Assembly: GCA_019722365.1 (NCBI GenBank) | Contig: JADFUC010002415.1 | Location: 62,001-126,000, forward strand | Source of the DNA: Lithospermum erythrorhizon | Taxonomy: Eukaryota > Streptophyta > Magnoliopsida > Boraginales > Boraginaceae | DNA: 64,000 bases | Reading direction: 5' to 3' | Part shown: piece after piece, positions 50,946 to 62,660 of the stretch | Layout of the letters: each line of letters begins with the position of its first letter | Position numbering within the stretch: the stretch's first letter is position 1 | Notes under the pieces: model-generated | The model's input: the letters and a program-made list of their open reading frames with translations, nothing else | Database searches by the model: none | Told to the model about the DNA's origin: nothing | Made by a program: the position numbers and the translations under genes

Positions 50946-51966
50946 GTGATAATTATTATGTCAAGATTAGCGATTACTCCTTGTTGGATGAATATGATGA
51001 TCGAGACCGTTGTGATGTTGAGACCGTTAAGAGGAATAGAGGTTAAGGAAGTTAGATATTATCAGCAACTTGATGAAAGTGTTGGTGGGTCGGCCATTGC
51101 CGATCGATCCCATAGGAGCTTATGGTAAAGAGTAATGACCAAAAAAATCATTGTCATCTGAAAGGAGATTATGATGCTGCCAGGATGAGTACGAAAATGG
51201 AAGTGGCAAATGGTGTGGAACTATGTATATTATTGATGAGAAGTATAAAAGCACTTCAAATGTAAAAAAACACTTAGAGAATTGCGTGAGGAGGAAGTTG
51301 AACTTAGTTTAAGGTGAGAAAGTTACTTGAAATCTAAGGTTAATGCTTGGTGATACAAGTTCTAGTGCTCACAACTTAGGCTGCGTGGAAGCCACAATCA
51401 TGTTAAAAAGTTAAGAGAAAGCTAGGCGTAATATAGTTTTTAGGTCGTAGGTTTTCTTTAGTATTATGGGGAAGGAGTCATCTTTAATATGTTTTTGAAA
51501 GAATATCGGCAGTATAAAAAAAATAGCCAAACAGCTTTGAAAAGTAGTAGCAGACTTTATGATGATGAGGAAGTTAAAATAAAAAATCTATGTCTTTTGG
51601 TTAATAGGAAGGATTAGATTTGACCTTGACTGATTTGTGGTAGTGCAGGAGACAAAGGATTGGATATATGGCCCATTCTTGCTCATTTTTTATTGACTCA
51701 GTGGCCTTTCGACAAAAGAGTCTTGTCATTTACTAATGTTCACTCCGCTTTCAAATTACGGAGAGGTTATTCTTCAGAAATTACTTAGATTTATGGATGA
51801 TTGTGCGTCGAGGGGAGAAAAAGTTATATCCATTACATTTGATAATGCTATACGCCCAATATTAATTGCATTGCTAGGTTAAAAGGCGATTTTTAGCAAT
51901 AGGAGAAATCTTCCTCTTGAGGAGTAGAGATTGTTTCATGTGAGGTGTTGTGCTTGGCGTATTTTT
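50946..51966 (+). pseudogene. hAT transposase, N-terminal half (BED finger to RNase-H-like core)
   Basis: A BED-type zinc finger end is seen near 51240-51290 (KYKSTSNVKKHLENC). The catalytic-core start lies near 51620-51740, with LTDLW, GYMAHS-like and FIDSVAFRQKSLVIY-like phrases. ITFDNAIRPILIALLG, matching the family ITLDNAS region, is at 51835-51880. RLFHVRCCAW is at 51928-51957, where the family continues HILNLIVQDGL. The text stops exactly there, at the copia LTR start. Frameshifts and stops are present. Confidence 0.8.
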
Positions 51967-52969
51967 TGTTGAAATCAGTAAGGTGGTTCGATTTATTATG
52001 CGGATTGCGACATGATTATTGTGTAGCAGATTCATTTACCGGTTAGGTTAAATGTGATTGCTTATCAGAACTTAGTGTTCAACAGCTGGTGTATATTCTT
52101 GGTGTGGGTTCTCATGATAATTTAAGGGGTTATGGCGATTGCTAGATGCTAACTGGGTAATCGTTATAATAATATTATTGGTCAATTATTATTGCTCTGA
52201 CTTACTATTATCGGCGCAGAAGGTGCAGCAGCAGCGTCTGGGTGGCGTTGAGTTATATTTCATGTGAAATTAAAAGAGAACTACATAATTGAGAAATGTA
52301 TTTCTCGATTCTGAGGTTCTACATTTATGTAAGAATATCCGTTGACGATAGAATCGATTAAATAGTTATTTTAATTGGTTCGAGTAATTTTAGTATTGCT
52401 CGATAGCAGAAAGATTGATATTGACTCGTTACTATTTGGTGGCTTGATTAAATAGTTTAGCTAGATGTGACTAGGTGGTGTCTTAGCAGGCCCAATAGGG
52501 GAGTTAGCAGAGTCAGTATCTTAACGGGTTAACTATCGAGAACTGTTTCTTTTCAGCGCATATAAAAAGCAACTTTGGGAGTTTTTAAATCATAAGTTTG
52601 TAAAAACTTTTTCACCAAAAAACCTAGTAGCCCCACTTTGGCGAAATTCTCCCAATTTTGGGGGTTTTCCCAGTTTGTTAAATGTTGTTTCTTAGCGTAG
52701 ATTAGTTCTTGATTGACCCCTCTTGGTATTGGACTAACTAGAGATTATCATACGATTGATATTCTGACAAGGAGAATTTGAAGGAAGTCAAATTCACTGA
52801 ATTTGTTGAAATTAGTAGTTACAGTGGAATTTGCACAAAATATATTTGTAAGTCTGTTAAATATATTTAATTATATGTTTTTTATGTTGAATAATGTAGT
52901 ATCTTTAAAGATCCACGGAACTATGGATTTGTGTTTATACTCCCTATATCCATAGTAATTTTCTTCTCA
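51967..52969 (+). repeat. 5' LTR of copia element A
   Basis: About 1,000 bases, starting TGTTGAAATCAGTAAGG and ending TTCTTCTCA. It aligns with 59785-60748 through landmarks such as AGAATCGATTAAATAGTTAT, GACTCGTTACTATTTGGTGG and ATAATGTAGTATCTT, and with 2352-1331 on the minus strand. Confidence 0.85.
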
Positions 52970-52970
52970 G

Positions 52971-52983
52971 TGGCATCATGGGC
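52971..52983 (+). other. Primer-binding site of copia element A (diverged)
   Basis: TGGCATCATGGGC lies one base after the LTR end. It partly fits the initiator-Met tRNA site TGGTATCAGAGCC. Placement is better evidence than the match. Confidence 0.45.
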
Positions 52984-55900
52984 AAAATTAAGGTTGCTTT
53001 ACATTATTTATTTTATGCTTGTTTGTGTTTATCAGTTTTTTATTTGATTGAATTAACGTTTCATAAAATTTAATTGATAAATATATGATGAGAAATAAAT
53101 CACCATGTTCTTGATTATTGATTTACATGTGTTACAAGTTTATGATGAGTATAAATATATATTTTGTTAACTTTATGGATTTTGTTTAAATGGAGTAAAG
53201 GGCGATTTAATTGATTTTATTTCAAAAAGGTTTTGTAAAAGAGCATGTTTGAGGCGATGCAAAATTTTTTAAAATTAAAAAACTAATTTTTCACAAACCC
53301 CGAACAACACTTAGAAGATCTCTGTTAAATTTTTATAATTTTTAAGATTTTCTAAGTGCCTCAAAACAGTGTGAATTCTGGACTTTTTTAGAGGTAATAA
53401 TTAAATATGAAAAATTTATTTTATTGAACGACCAATTAGGATTTGTTCAGAACAATTATGGAGTTTAACGTGTTCGAATTTCATAAATTTTGAGAAATTT
53501 TAAAACTACTCAAAACTGATTTTACAAACGGGTGAATTAAATCTGAAAGAAACCGAGTTAAATATGGTATTGTATTACCATAAATCGGTAAAACCGACTT
53601 CTGGCGACCCTACGGGGCGTCGTATCGGATGTGGTGATTTGGTACCAAATGACGGTCAGACGACGATCTAGGTGGAGGAGCGGCGCGTGTCGACTAAATA
53701 GGCCAGCACACTATAGGCAGATCGTCGAGCCATTATGGCGTGTGCCCAATTTTGAAAACCCTAATTCGAATTTATTTCCTTATTTTGGTTTCCTAAAGTA
53801 TGGGACTAGTTATAAACTGGTTTTTATTGATTGTTGTCATTTTAATCAACTAATTAGTGTAATTAATTAATGTGATGACAATTAATTAATTCCTTTATAT
53901 TATATATCTTTTTAAAATTAATTTAAAGTGATATAACGATTATGATAACAGCTTAAACTCTTAATCTATTTTAGAAAACTATTTGTGATGAATATTTTCT
54001 ATAATAATATCTGATTAATAATTATTGGTAATAATTATTGAGTGACATAATAATATGATAATTGAGTTGTAATTGAATTTTAATATGTGTAATTACATGG
54101 ATTAGTGTTTGATAATTACAAAACATCATTTCAATGCCATTTCACAAAATATTTATTAAGTTCATTTATGTGATTTAATAAAGTGCCTATATTTTGTAAT
54201 GGTGATTGGAATGGAGAATTATATAGATGTGAATTTATTTATTTTCGGAATACCGTAATGTTGTAATGACATACAGGAGTCATATTTCTTGTATTTATTT
54301 ATTTCTTTGTTTTACCCTGAGGCTTGCTGAGGAATTTGTCTAAAAGATGGGTTAGTATATAAATGTTGTAACGTAATGAAGATAATTGAAGTTCGTTTCG
54401 CGGTGGTGGTGCTTGGTGGACTGGGATGGATCCGAGTGCAGATCTGAGAATTAGGACTTATGTTAGTATTTGATAAATACTTGTAATAGGTTCTAGGGGG
54501 CCATATCGTATATCTCTTGGATAATGCGTTACTTGTTTTATTTTTTCATGTTGCGTATATTCTTGATTAATAATATTTAGTATCATGGGTAAATGAGAAA
54601 CAAAGTAATAATAATCTACTTGATTAAAATTTAAGCGAGAGTATCGAAGCCAATTTTAAAGTTATTGCAATCAAGCTGCATCAATTGGGCACACCGTGAT
54701 GGCGGGTATTCCTGATATTTGCATTTGATATAATGATGGATAAATGTTGAAGTGATTTCAGTAGGTGTGGAGACTTTTCGGATGATCGATCAGTAACTTT
54801 ACTTTAGTTTAATTGGTATCTTAACCGATTTCGGAGATACAAATGTTGGGTAGCATCTGTGAAATGCTAGTAACAGAGAGTTATGTAGTTTTTACATAAT
54901 TGGTTGATGACCTCTTTATTATAAGCTAGTTTCAAATGTAGCGATGTTCTTGGTTGAATTTAAGTGTAATAGGTCTTGATATAACATGTTTAGGTGAGAT
55001 TTGAAGTATTAGTATTTGCTTTACAATTTATTTGTAAGTGTTTTTAGCATGATAGTTCTTGAGTACATTATTTTATTTACTTATTCTTGTAGAATTAATA
55101 TGAAATTCTGTTATTCTTTGCCCACCAGAACTTCTGCTTGAGCCTTCACATTAACTTCATTGCGTGTATGATGGTGCAAATTTTTTGAGACATGGTCTAG
55201 AGTGAGTTGAAGGTTGTGCTTCCAAGTTGCACTTGGGATTGAATCACGTCTTGTATAAAAGAAATTCCTATAAAAGACATACAGGAACAACATTATATGC
55301 GCTGGAAGAAATATGAGTTGCGTAAAGAAGGACTGCAAGCGCCAGAAGTGTCTTATGCTTACTCGGATGGAGCGAGATTTGGGCTCTGTATGATGAGGTA
55401 TCACGTATGGCATTTATCAAAAAGCTCTTGAGTGAATCGAAGGAAGCGTGCGAATATGAAATGCGAAACTTTTCGTTGCCCTGCCGTTGGCTACTTGGTA
55501 GAAATCACAGCGATTCGATTCTTGTGGCTTGAGGTAATGGATGCAGCCCAGCGGTGCGAGATCCGCGCCGGGATCTGCGAATAAGCCCCAAGTTAGAGTT
55601 CTTTATCACCGTAGAAGATGCGCACTTTAGTCGATATGTCTAAAGTATATCAAAGGAACATAAGCAGTCTGAAATCGATCAATTTTCCTTGAGATTCGTA
55701 AACAAATAACCGTTATTGATCTTGTGTGAGTTTTTGGATATGAATGAGAGGTCTTCGGCCTAAGCATGCGTTGCCTCTGGGTAAGCGTCATGAGGCAGAG
55801 AGAAGGGGCAAGGAGTGTCTCTGCGGATGACATGTACCCTTATTGCGAACTCGAGGGTCGGCGACTGGCGGGAAGTGTCCGAGATAGGAAAAATGGTTTA

Positions 55901-55990
55901 ATAAGCGCTGACCCCTAAAAGGTGTATGTTGTTTAAGTTTGTACAACTTCTAATTCTCACCGTGGGTACTAGACACGGTTGTGGTTCTCG
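52984..55990 (+). other. Untranslated/gag-side internal region of copia A, no readable protein
   Basis: About 1.4 kb of this region (to about 54370) is shared with the left-edge copy at 1-1330, including the GC-rich patch near 53590-53700. Gag should lie roughly in 54400-56000, but I could not align any long segment with confidence. Confidence 0.5.
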
Positions 55991-58990
55991 TATTTATTAA
56001 GTAATATGCGGGAACTTCGAGTCAGTAGAAGACTACAAGAGGAAATGGATGCATGTGGGAAATGGGCGAAGATTGCGGCCACTGCGGTAGGATCCGTGGT
56101 TAGGAGGCCTTACGGACCTTGTTGTTTGAACTTATCTCCGGTTTATGTACGCAATTCTTGAGGAATAATTGTTTTGAATAATGATGGTTTCCATTTTCAA
56201 TAGATCGAATGAATTTAAGGATAAGCAGAATGGGGAGTAATGTTAGTACACTTCTTGAAATAATTACATACGTTTTGGAGCATGATTAATAAGGAGTCAT
56301 ATATATAAACTTAAAAGCGGAATAAACTAACGACTTAAACCAAACATACATGGCGTTTGCGGACTAGGTCGCGTGCGAGGCGAATCGAGGGAAACTCCCC
56401 GGCTCCCGGTGGAATCTTGAAGAGTTTCGATTATGAATCATACGATAAATGTAGTCTTGCATACAGGCAAAATAATAAAATACCCTTTCAACGGCTTAAA
56501 TGAAAGAGACTGAAGTGATTTATTGGGGATAAATACGCGCGTGTATGTGGGCGATGACAGCATGTCTGAAGGGAGGTTATAGCTAACCCCATTCGTTTAG
56601 CACATTATTAGCTGAGTAGATACGGTTTTGTGTATCGATTGAGACGCAACCACCGAGTCACTGAGAAATTCAAGGAGTTCCAAAATGAAGTACAAAGCAA
56701 TTGAACAAGAGACAATAAAGATGCAAATTACCATTAGAGGTGGAAATATTTGAGTCATGAGTTCAAATGCTAAATGCTTAGAGGTGTGGTATTATTTGCA
56801 TTCGCTCCGGCGGAGGAACGCCCGCAGCGTAATGGCGTGTCGAAAGGAGAAATCGAACCGCTTCTTGACATAGTTCGATGCCTTGATGGCTGTCACGATG
56901 GAGTTAATTTACGGGGATATGCTTGACAGCGTCTTTTGTAAGCAGATGTCCTGACGAAATTCGGCGGATAAAACTCCCGTAGGCGTAGTTTGAGAAGATT
57001 CCCCAAGGGGTGGGTTTTCTAAGATTTGGAGGTATGAAGGAAACATGTTAAGAAGATTAACAAAAGATAAACTAGCCCCCGATGGAGTAAATCTTGTTGT
57101 AGGATATCAGGGAAAGCGGTTGGTTCACTTCTTACACTTTTGACGAGGGAGAATAAATCTTCATTGCGGAAACGAGGTATTCCTTGAAAGGAATATACGT
57201 CGAGAAAGGACTAAGTAATGGTGTTCATCTTGATGAAGCTAAATTTGATGAAATTAAATATCGATGCGTCTAATCTTGACGTCGGCGTACGAAGTGGAAC
57301 ATAACTTTCATAGAAGACCGATTCTTGATCAGCGGAAGCGTGGAAGAGCCGACCGCTTAGGAGATCAAAGCGGGGATCGCCCTGAACGAGCTTATTGTAT
57401 GAGTGAAGCTTTCATCGTGAAAGTGATGAGCCAGCTGCTACAAAGAAGCGATGAATAAACGAGGATCTTTGAGAAATGGCAAATAACCCGTCGATCGAGA
57501 TGGATTGTATTTGCAGCTTGAGGTTTTGGTCTTTGTTGGATTTACCAAATGGGGGCTGCATGCATTGGATAATAATGGGTATTTAAGAAGAGAAAACTGA
57601 TAAAGCGGAAGCGTTGATGTTTTCAGCTATGAAGTTCACGAGGTGGTATGGCCGAAACTTGCTCGCGTTAGGCATGCTTAAATCCGTCAGGATAATCACC
57701 AGCAATTCTTTGCGTTTCATGACTATGAAATATGGCAAATGAAATCATATAAAGACACGCTTTCACCGAATGAAATTTAGAGGAAGATAATGCGTAAATA
57801 CTGACCTCAGGAGAACTTTTCGTGACCACAGGACACAGAAGGGTATGCAGTTGCAAAGTCCATTTATGGTCTTAGCGAGCGTCCATGATTGGAATCGTTT
57901 TGATGAATCGATCAAAGTTTGGTTTAAATCGAAGCGAAGAAGAATCTTATTATCTGAAGGTAAGTGGGGGTTATGTATCGTTCGTAGTCTTTATATCGAT
58001 GACTTATACTTATCATTGGAAGCTTGACATAGAGTTTACTAGAAACTCGGTCGAGGATTGGGTACGTGCAATGACTACCGATGAAGGACTTAAGTAATAT
58101 GATATATACTTGGAATAAAAGATCCAGGGATCGAGGCCGGGGAGGGCGGTGGGCTTTGTCGGGGATCTTTATGTGAATAAAGAATGCTGAGGTTGACATG
58201 AGTAATTCGAAGGAAGTAATCTCACAATGAGACATGAGTTGACTCGTGAGGCAGGTGTGTCTTGAGTGGCAGGATGAGCAGGGATGAGGGCAATGCACTT
58301 TATCTTGTTATGGGGATCTAAATCATGTAATATACATATTGTCATTTGGAGCGTGTGTGTATGCTATTTAAGTGTAACAGGTAGAATGCGAGCTAATCCG
58401 GTGAAAGCCCACGGATTCTTGATGAAGATGCATCTTGAAGTATCCGAGGGAAGCCCAAAGATGCTTTCTTGGTATATGGTGGAGATGAGGAGTTACTTGA
58501 TGATGACGGGGTACCGCAAGCATGATTTTTTCAAAGCTGACGAAACGTATAGATTTGATGCAGGTATGTATTTTATGCTTGGGTGAACCTTGTTATCTTG
58601 GAGGTTCAAGCAGTGCTGTTGGAGTTACACCCACTTGAGAATGGGAATAAAATTAAGGCGTGCGAGGCATTGAAGCATGTTGGATAAAGAAGTTCGTGAG
58701 CCGGAGCGGTGTAGTCACCTGGCGTTGAGGGACGGTCTGGAGTTCTTTGTGGCAATCTGGGGCAATAGCTCAAGCTAAGGGAACTTGGCGTCCTGAAATC
58801 AGCCGTGCTCGGTATTTTTTGATTTAGAGATATACTTGATAGAGGTGATGTCAAAGTATGTAAAAGTAGAAAACGAGGCAATCCCAGCCCAACTCTTAAA
58901 CCCTTCAAGTCGAGACAAAGCATGATGGCGTCACAATGAACTTCGTCTTAGGCAGTTAGCCATGGAGTGAGGTGTTAGGTTAGAGTGAAA
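55991..58990 (+). pseudogene. pol of copia element A: integrase, reverse transcriptase, RNase H, broken
   Basis: Fragments on the plus strand follow copia order. Integrase lies at 56600-57020: RYGFVY, EKFKEFQNEV, QRNGVSKGEIEPLLDIVR and GYALDS. RT runs from about 57030, with VFLE then EYVEKG near 57175-57200, LKSVRII near 57675 and MTMKYGK near 57720. KVCKLQSPFMVLASVHDWNR near 57840 and then FDESIK, KVSGG and YIDDL around 58005 are the copia SIYGLKQ...Y-DD region. RNase H lies at 58400-58930: ILKYLRG-like, LVYGGDEEL, NNGAIAQAK-like (about 58755) and LREIIDRGDVKVCK (about 58815). About twenty frameshifts and stops make it inactive. The lineage within copia was not resolved. Confidence 0.8.
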
Positions 58991-59766
58991 TTTATGTATC
59001 TATTGTGGTATGTGAACAAAATATTTGAATATTATTGCTTAACTTTATATTTTTAATATATTTGTTCTTATGTTATATCTTTGAATTACATATAATATGC
59101 ATGTAATTGTATCCTCGATGAGTGAAAGGTTAAATCCACACAGAGTGGTGTATTTTCTAGAGGTAACATGGAAGCATTAATTCACGCTCTTGAGAGCACA
59201 GAAACATAGGATAGCGAAAGGCCTTGATGGGATCGATGGATTAGAGGCGTGGCGTCGTATGACTAACGTGGTGTTTTGATTAGTGATCGAATTGATGCGT
59301 TAGCTGCGGGACTAGATCGTACCGTGGGGTGCGGTGGCTGGGGGTAGTATGACAACGAATTAAAGCTAGAAGATATGTATATGCATGTCTGTGACATTTG
59401 TTTTAGAATTTTAGGTCGTCGATTCTTGAACCCTACGATATATAACTATACGTGTTATACGAAGCTCTGTACTTTGACTATGACCAAGCGTCTGCGCATA
59501 GCGGGGGATTATAACGGCGTATGTTGGGTCAAATGCGTTGAAAGTATGCTTAGAGTAGATGTTGATATATTGGAGGAATTTGTCAGAGTCATACGATATA
59601 CGAGGAAGATGTAGAACTCCATGGTTAGTGCGATTGGTTTATGGGGCTTAAAATGCTTGTCGATTCATACTCGAGTAAAAAGTTGTGGAGTGTTTAAGCT
59701 GGCCAGCGGCACAACATAGTTAACTACATTGAGATCGCGTGATAATGGAATTGTAAGATAATCGTC

Positions 59767-59784
59767 CAGAAAGCGAGGAGTAAG
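59767..59784 (+). other. Polypurine tract of copia element A
   Basis: AGAAAGCGAGGAGTAAG directly precedes the TGTTGG start of the 3' LTR, as expected for the plus-strand primer site. Confidence 0.65.
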
Positions 59785-60748
59785 TGTTGGAAATCGTGAA
59801 ATTGGTTCATTTTATTATGCGTTGCGACAATTGTGTAGCAATTCATTTTACGATTAGGTTAAATGCTGATTATCGAACTTAGTGTTCAGCAGTAATTGTA
59901 TATTATTATTCTTAGTGTGGGTTCATGATAATTTAAGGGGTTATGAATTCTTTAGATGCTTACTTTCATTAATACGTTATAATAATAGTAATTGGTCAAT
60001 TATTATTATTATACAACTTACTATTATACGGTATAGAAGGTCACACATCACAATTGACATTGGGATTATATTTAAATGTATGAAATTAAAAGAACTATAT
60101 AATTGAGAAATGTGTTTCTCGATTACAAGGGATTCGTTTATGTAGAATATCGATTGAACAAATAGAATCGATTAAATAGTTATTTAATTGGTTCGAGTAA
60201 TTTAGTATTTATAAAATAGCGAAAGATTATTGATATTGACTCGTTACTATTTGGTGGCTTGAATTAAATGGTTTAACTCGTGCTTGGTGTGTATGGTAAT
60301 GGGAGTTAGCGAGTCAGTAATAGCGGGTTCTTGCTTCGAGGGCTTGTTTGCTGGCCACATGTCGCCGAGCTTTAGGAGTTTTCATCGCCAAGTTTGTAAA
60401 ACTTTTCACCAAGCTCCCCAATGCTGGCAGAAATTCTCCCAAAGAATTTTGGGGTTTTCTAGTTTTTGTTCATCACTTGTTTGCTAGCATAGATTAGTTC
60501 TTGATTCGACCCCTCTGGTTGTGGACTAACTAGAGATATCATACGATTGATATTACAACGAGGAGGTGAAGGAAGTCAATTCGTTGTGAATTTGAGCGTG
60601 GATTTTGGTGGAATTTGCTCCATTTTGCTTGTAAGTTCTGCAATATATTTAATTATGTTTTTGTGTTGAATAATGTAGTATCTTGACTTTAAAGATCACT
60701 TGGAACTGTAGTTTGTATTTATACTCTATATCCATAGTAATTTTCTTG
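59785..60748 (+). repeat. 3' LTR of copia element A
   Basis: About 960 bases, starting TGTTGGAAATCGTG and ending AATTTTCTTG. It aligns with 51967-52969. Its last few bases differ from the CTCA end of the 5' LTR. Confidence 0.85.
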
Positions 60749-61910
60749 ATTTTGAATTTGTGGTTGAGATGGTCTTGAAATAATCAAAGTCTATTGTTGA
60801 TCCAGTTAGAAATGGTGTGCGATATCACATTGAATTACGATACTAGGTCGCAAGCATTTAAAAATAGTTGATGAGCTACAACTTGTGGGCGAGGCCTCTG
60901 AGAGTTTTGGATGCGAAAACTAGATGGAAATCCAACATGGTTGATGTTGTCTCTTGCCTACTTTTATAGGGATGTATGGCAACAAATATGCGGAGGAAAA
61001 TGGAGCTTTTTATTATTCATTATTTGTCGATGATCTTGGATGATGGGAGATAGTTTATGATATCTGTGAGTTTAAGGAGGTTTTCTTTGATATTCTGAAA
61101 TGATTATAAAATTAACCTTAACATCGCTGTGGTTATTCACTACTGAACTACATAGGGTCAAAGTGTTGCTTGATAAGTATGGTAGAGACTCAGCCCAAGC
61201 CCAGCCTACAAGTCTTGCAAGTGAAATGAAGCTCAGTATGATAAGTATTGAGCCTGAAAGTAATACATTGATCTCCGTTGGGGCCGGTTCTTGATCAAGG
61301 TATTATTTGTATAAATTGTATTTACTTGTTGCTATTTTACTAAGTTGTATAATTCCATTTTGTTTTCTTACGCTTTAGGTATAAGATGATTTTATTATTT
61401 GAGTTTGCTCGATTCTTGTATCCATTGTGGCGATGAAGCAAAAACTTATCAAGGCGAGTTGAGAAAGAACTTATTACCCTGTTTAGAAGCTGTAGACGAG
61501 CTTTCAAAAATGATGATGCTGTAGTGTCCCCAGTCAGAAGGCCTAATGAATGTGCAGGTTGGGAAGAGGAGTTTTGAGTTGTATGAAAATATTGGAGGGC
61601 TTAATAGAACAAGTCGAGGCCCAGTACAATATCTTGATGATCCATTGAAAGAAGTTCTGGGGATTAGAGATTTGATGTATTGACTTGGTGGATGGGTAAT
61701 GAAGGCAAATATCGCAATGCTTGGTAAAATGGCGAAAGATATTATATATCCCGTTCCGGTTACTACGCATTGCTTGAATCAAATTTTAGTGCGGAGTAAA
61801 AGGGTTATTGATCTAAAAAAATCCTCCATGAAAACTAAGACCTTCGAGATGCTTCTTTGTGGAGAAGACTGGGTGAAAGAGATGTATGACTTTAAAAAAT
61901 GACACGGAAC
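60749..61910 (+). pseudogene. hAT transposase, C-terminal half with dimerisation domain
   Basis: This continues the transposase cut at 51966. FEFVVEM-like and VDPVRNGVRY lie at 60755-60825. VLLDKYG and DSAQAQPTS lie at 61160-61210. The hAT C-terminal dimerisation domain follows at about 61660-61905: DLMY-like, GNEGKYR, KMAKDI, PVPVT, KRVIDLKKSSMKTKTFEMLL and CGEDWVKEMYDF. The family form is IPISTVASESAFSxGGRVID...CxxDW. The SESAFS part is damaged. Stops and frameshifts are present. Confidence 0.85.
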
Positions 61911-62660
61911 AAGTATTGTGAGTATTTGCTTATTTATTCCTCTTTATGTTTTCTGTATGCTCATTTTCTAATTGCTACATTCATTTTATTGTGGCTCCAA
62001 GAACAAGAAGACGAGCACTTTCTGATATGATTTTTGGTCGTAATTTCTATTAGAACAACAACTTCAACCATTTGACTAATGTATAGATTTCAACTGATGC
62101 ATTTATTTCATTTTGTTCATGTTTTGCTCAGCTCTCGTTTTCTAATTGATACATTTTAGTGTAGCTCCAAGAACAATAAAGGCGAGCCTATAGAAGAAAG
62201 CGAGCTTCAACCACTTGAAGTGCAGAAAGAGTCTTGTCGACTTAGGCAAGCTATAGTTTTATTTTTCGAACACTATGGATTATTTTTAATATTGTAATTT
62301 GGACATTTGGAATTTTTAGTTATTATTCGATTTGGTGGACTTTGAACATTTTAGCAAGGATATTAAAACTTAAGTTGTTTTTAATAATAAATTGAAATTT
62401 GGACTTTATATGGAGTGTGGAATGGGCCGAATGGTGAATTTATTTATTTAATACAATTTTTCGAGTTTGGTTTTGCGTTCAAATTCGGTTTGGATCTGCA
62501 ATTCGGTTTCGAATCACGAGGTTTTCGATTTAGGATATCGAACCGGTTGGATACTATGGACTGAGGCCGGTTCGATTAAAGTCACAGAAGCTTTTATTTA
62601 GATAATGGTTTCGGTCCGGTTTAGGATGAAGCCTTGAGAACGGTCAGTTCGAATCAGTGG

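Larger units (their letters stand above)
51967..60748 (+). mobile_element. Full-length Ty1/copia family A retrotransposon inserted in the hAT transposase
   Basis: The 5' LTR (51967-52969), PBS (52971-52983), internal pol (about 56000-58990), polypurine tract (59767-59784) and 3' LTR (59785-60748) are all in place. ATTTT at 51961-51965 and at 60749-60753 is the likely 5-base target duplication. Removing the element joins RCCAWRI to FEFVVEM-like text, restoring the hAT core. The two LTRs differ at many positions and the pol is broken, so it is not recently active. Confidence 0.85.
50220..62660 (+). mobile_element. hAT DNA transposon, split by copia element A
   Basis: Transposase motifs run from about 50946 to 51966 and continue, in order, from 60749 to 61910. 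The 8.8 kb between is copia A. Outer limits are estimated from CCGGT-rich subterminal DNA at 50280-50330 (TTACCGGTCGGGCCTACGGC) and at 62490-62620 (AACCGGTTGG, GGCCGGTTCG, GGTCCGGTTT), typical of plant hAT ends. The terminal inverted repeats and the 8-base target duplication could not be fixed. Without the insert the element would be about 3.6 kb, a normal hAT size. Confidence 0.7.

Noticed and set aside
51967..54370. The 2.3 kb inverted match between 1-2352 and about 52000-54370, considered as one long LTR or a large inverted repeat
   Set aside because: The 3' LTR at 59785-60748 ends after about 0.96 kb, so the match is LTR plus internal sequence of two copies of the same element in opposite orientation.
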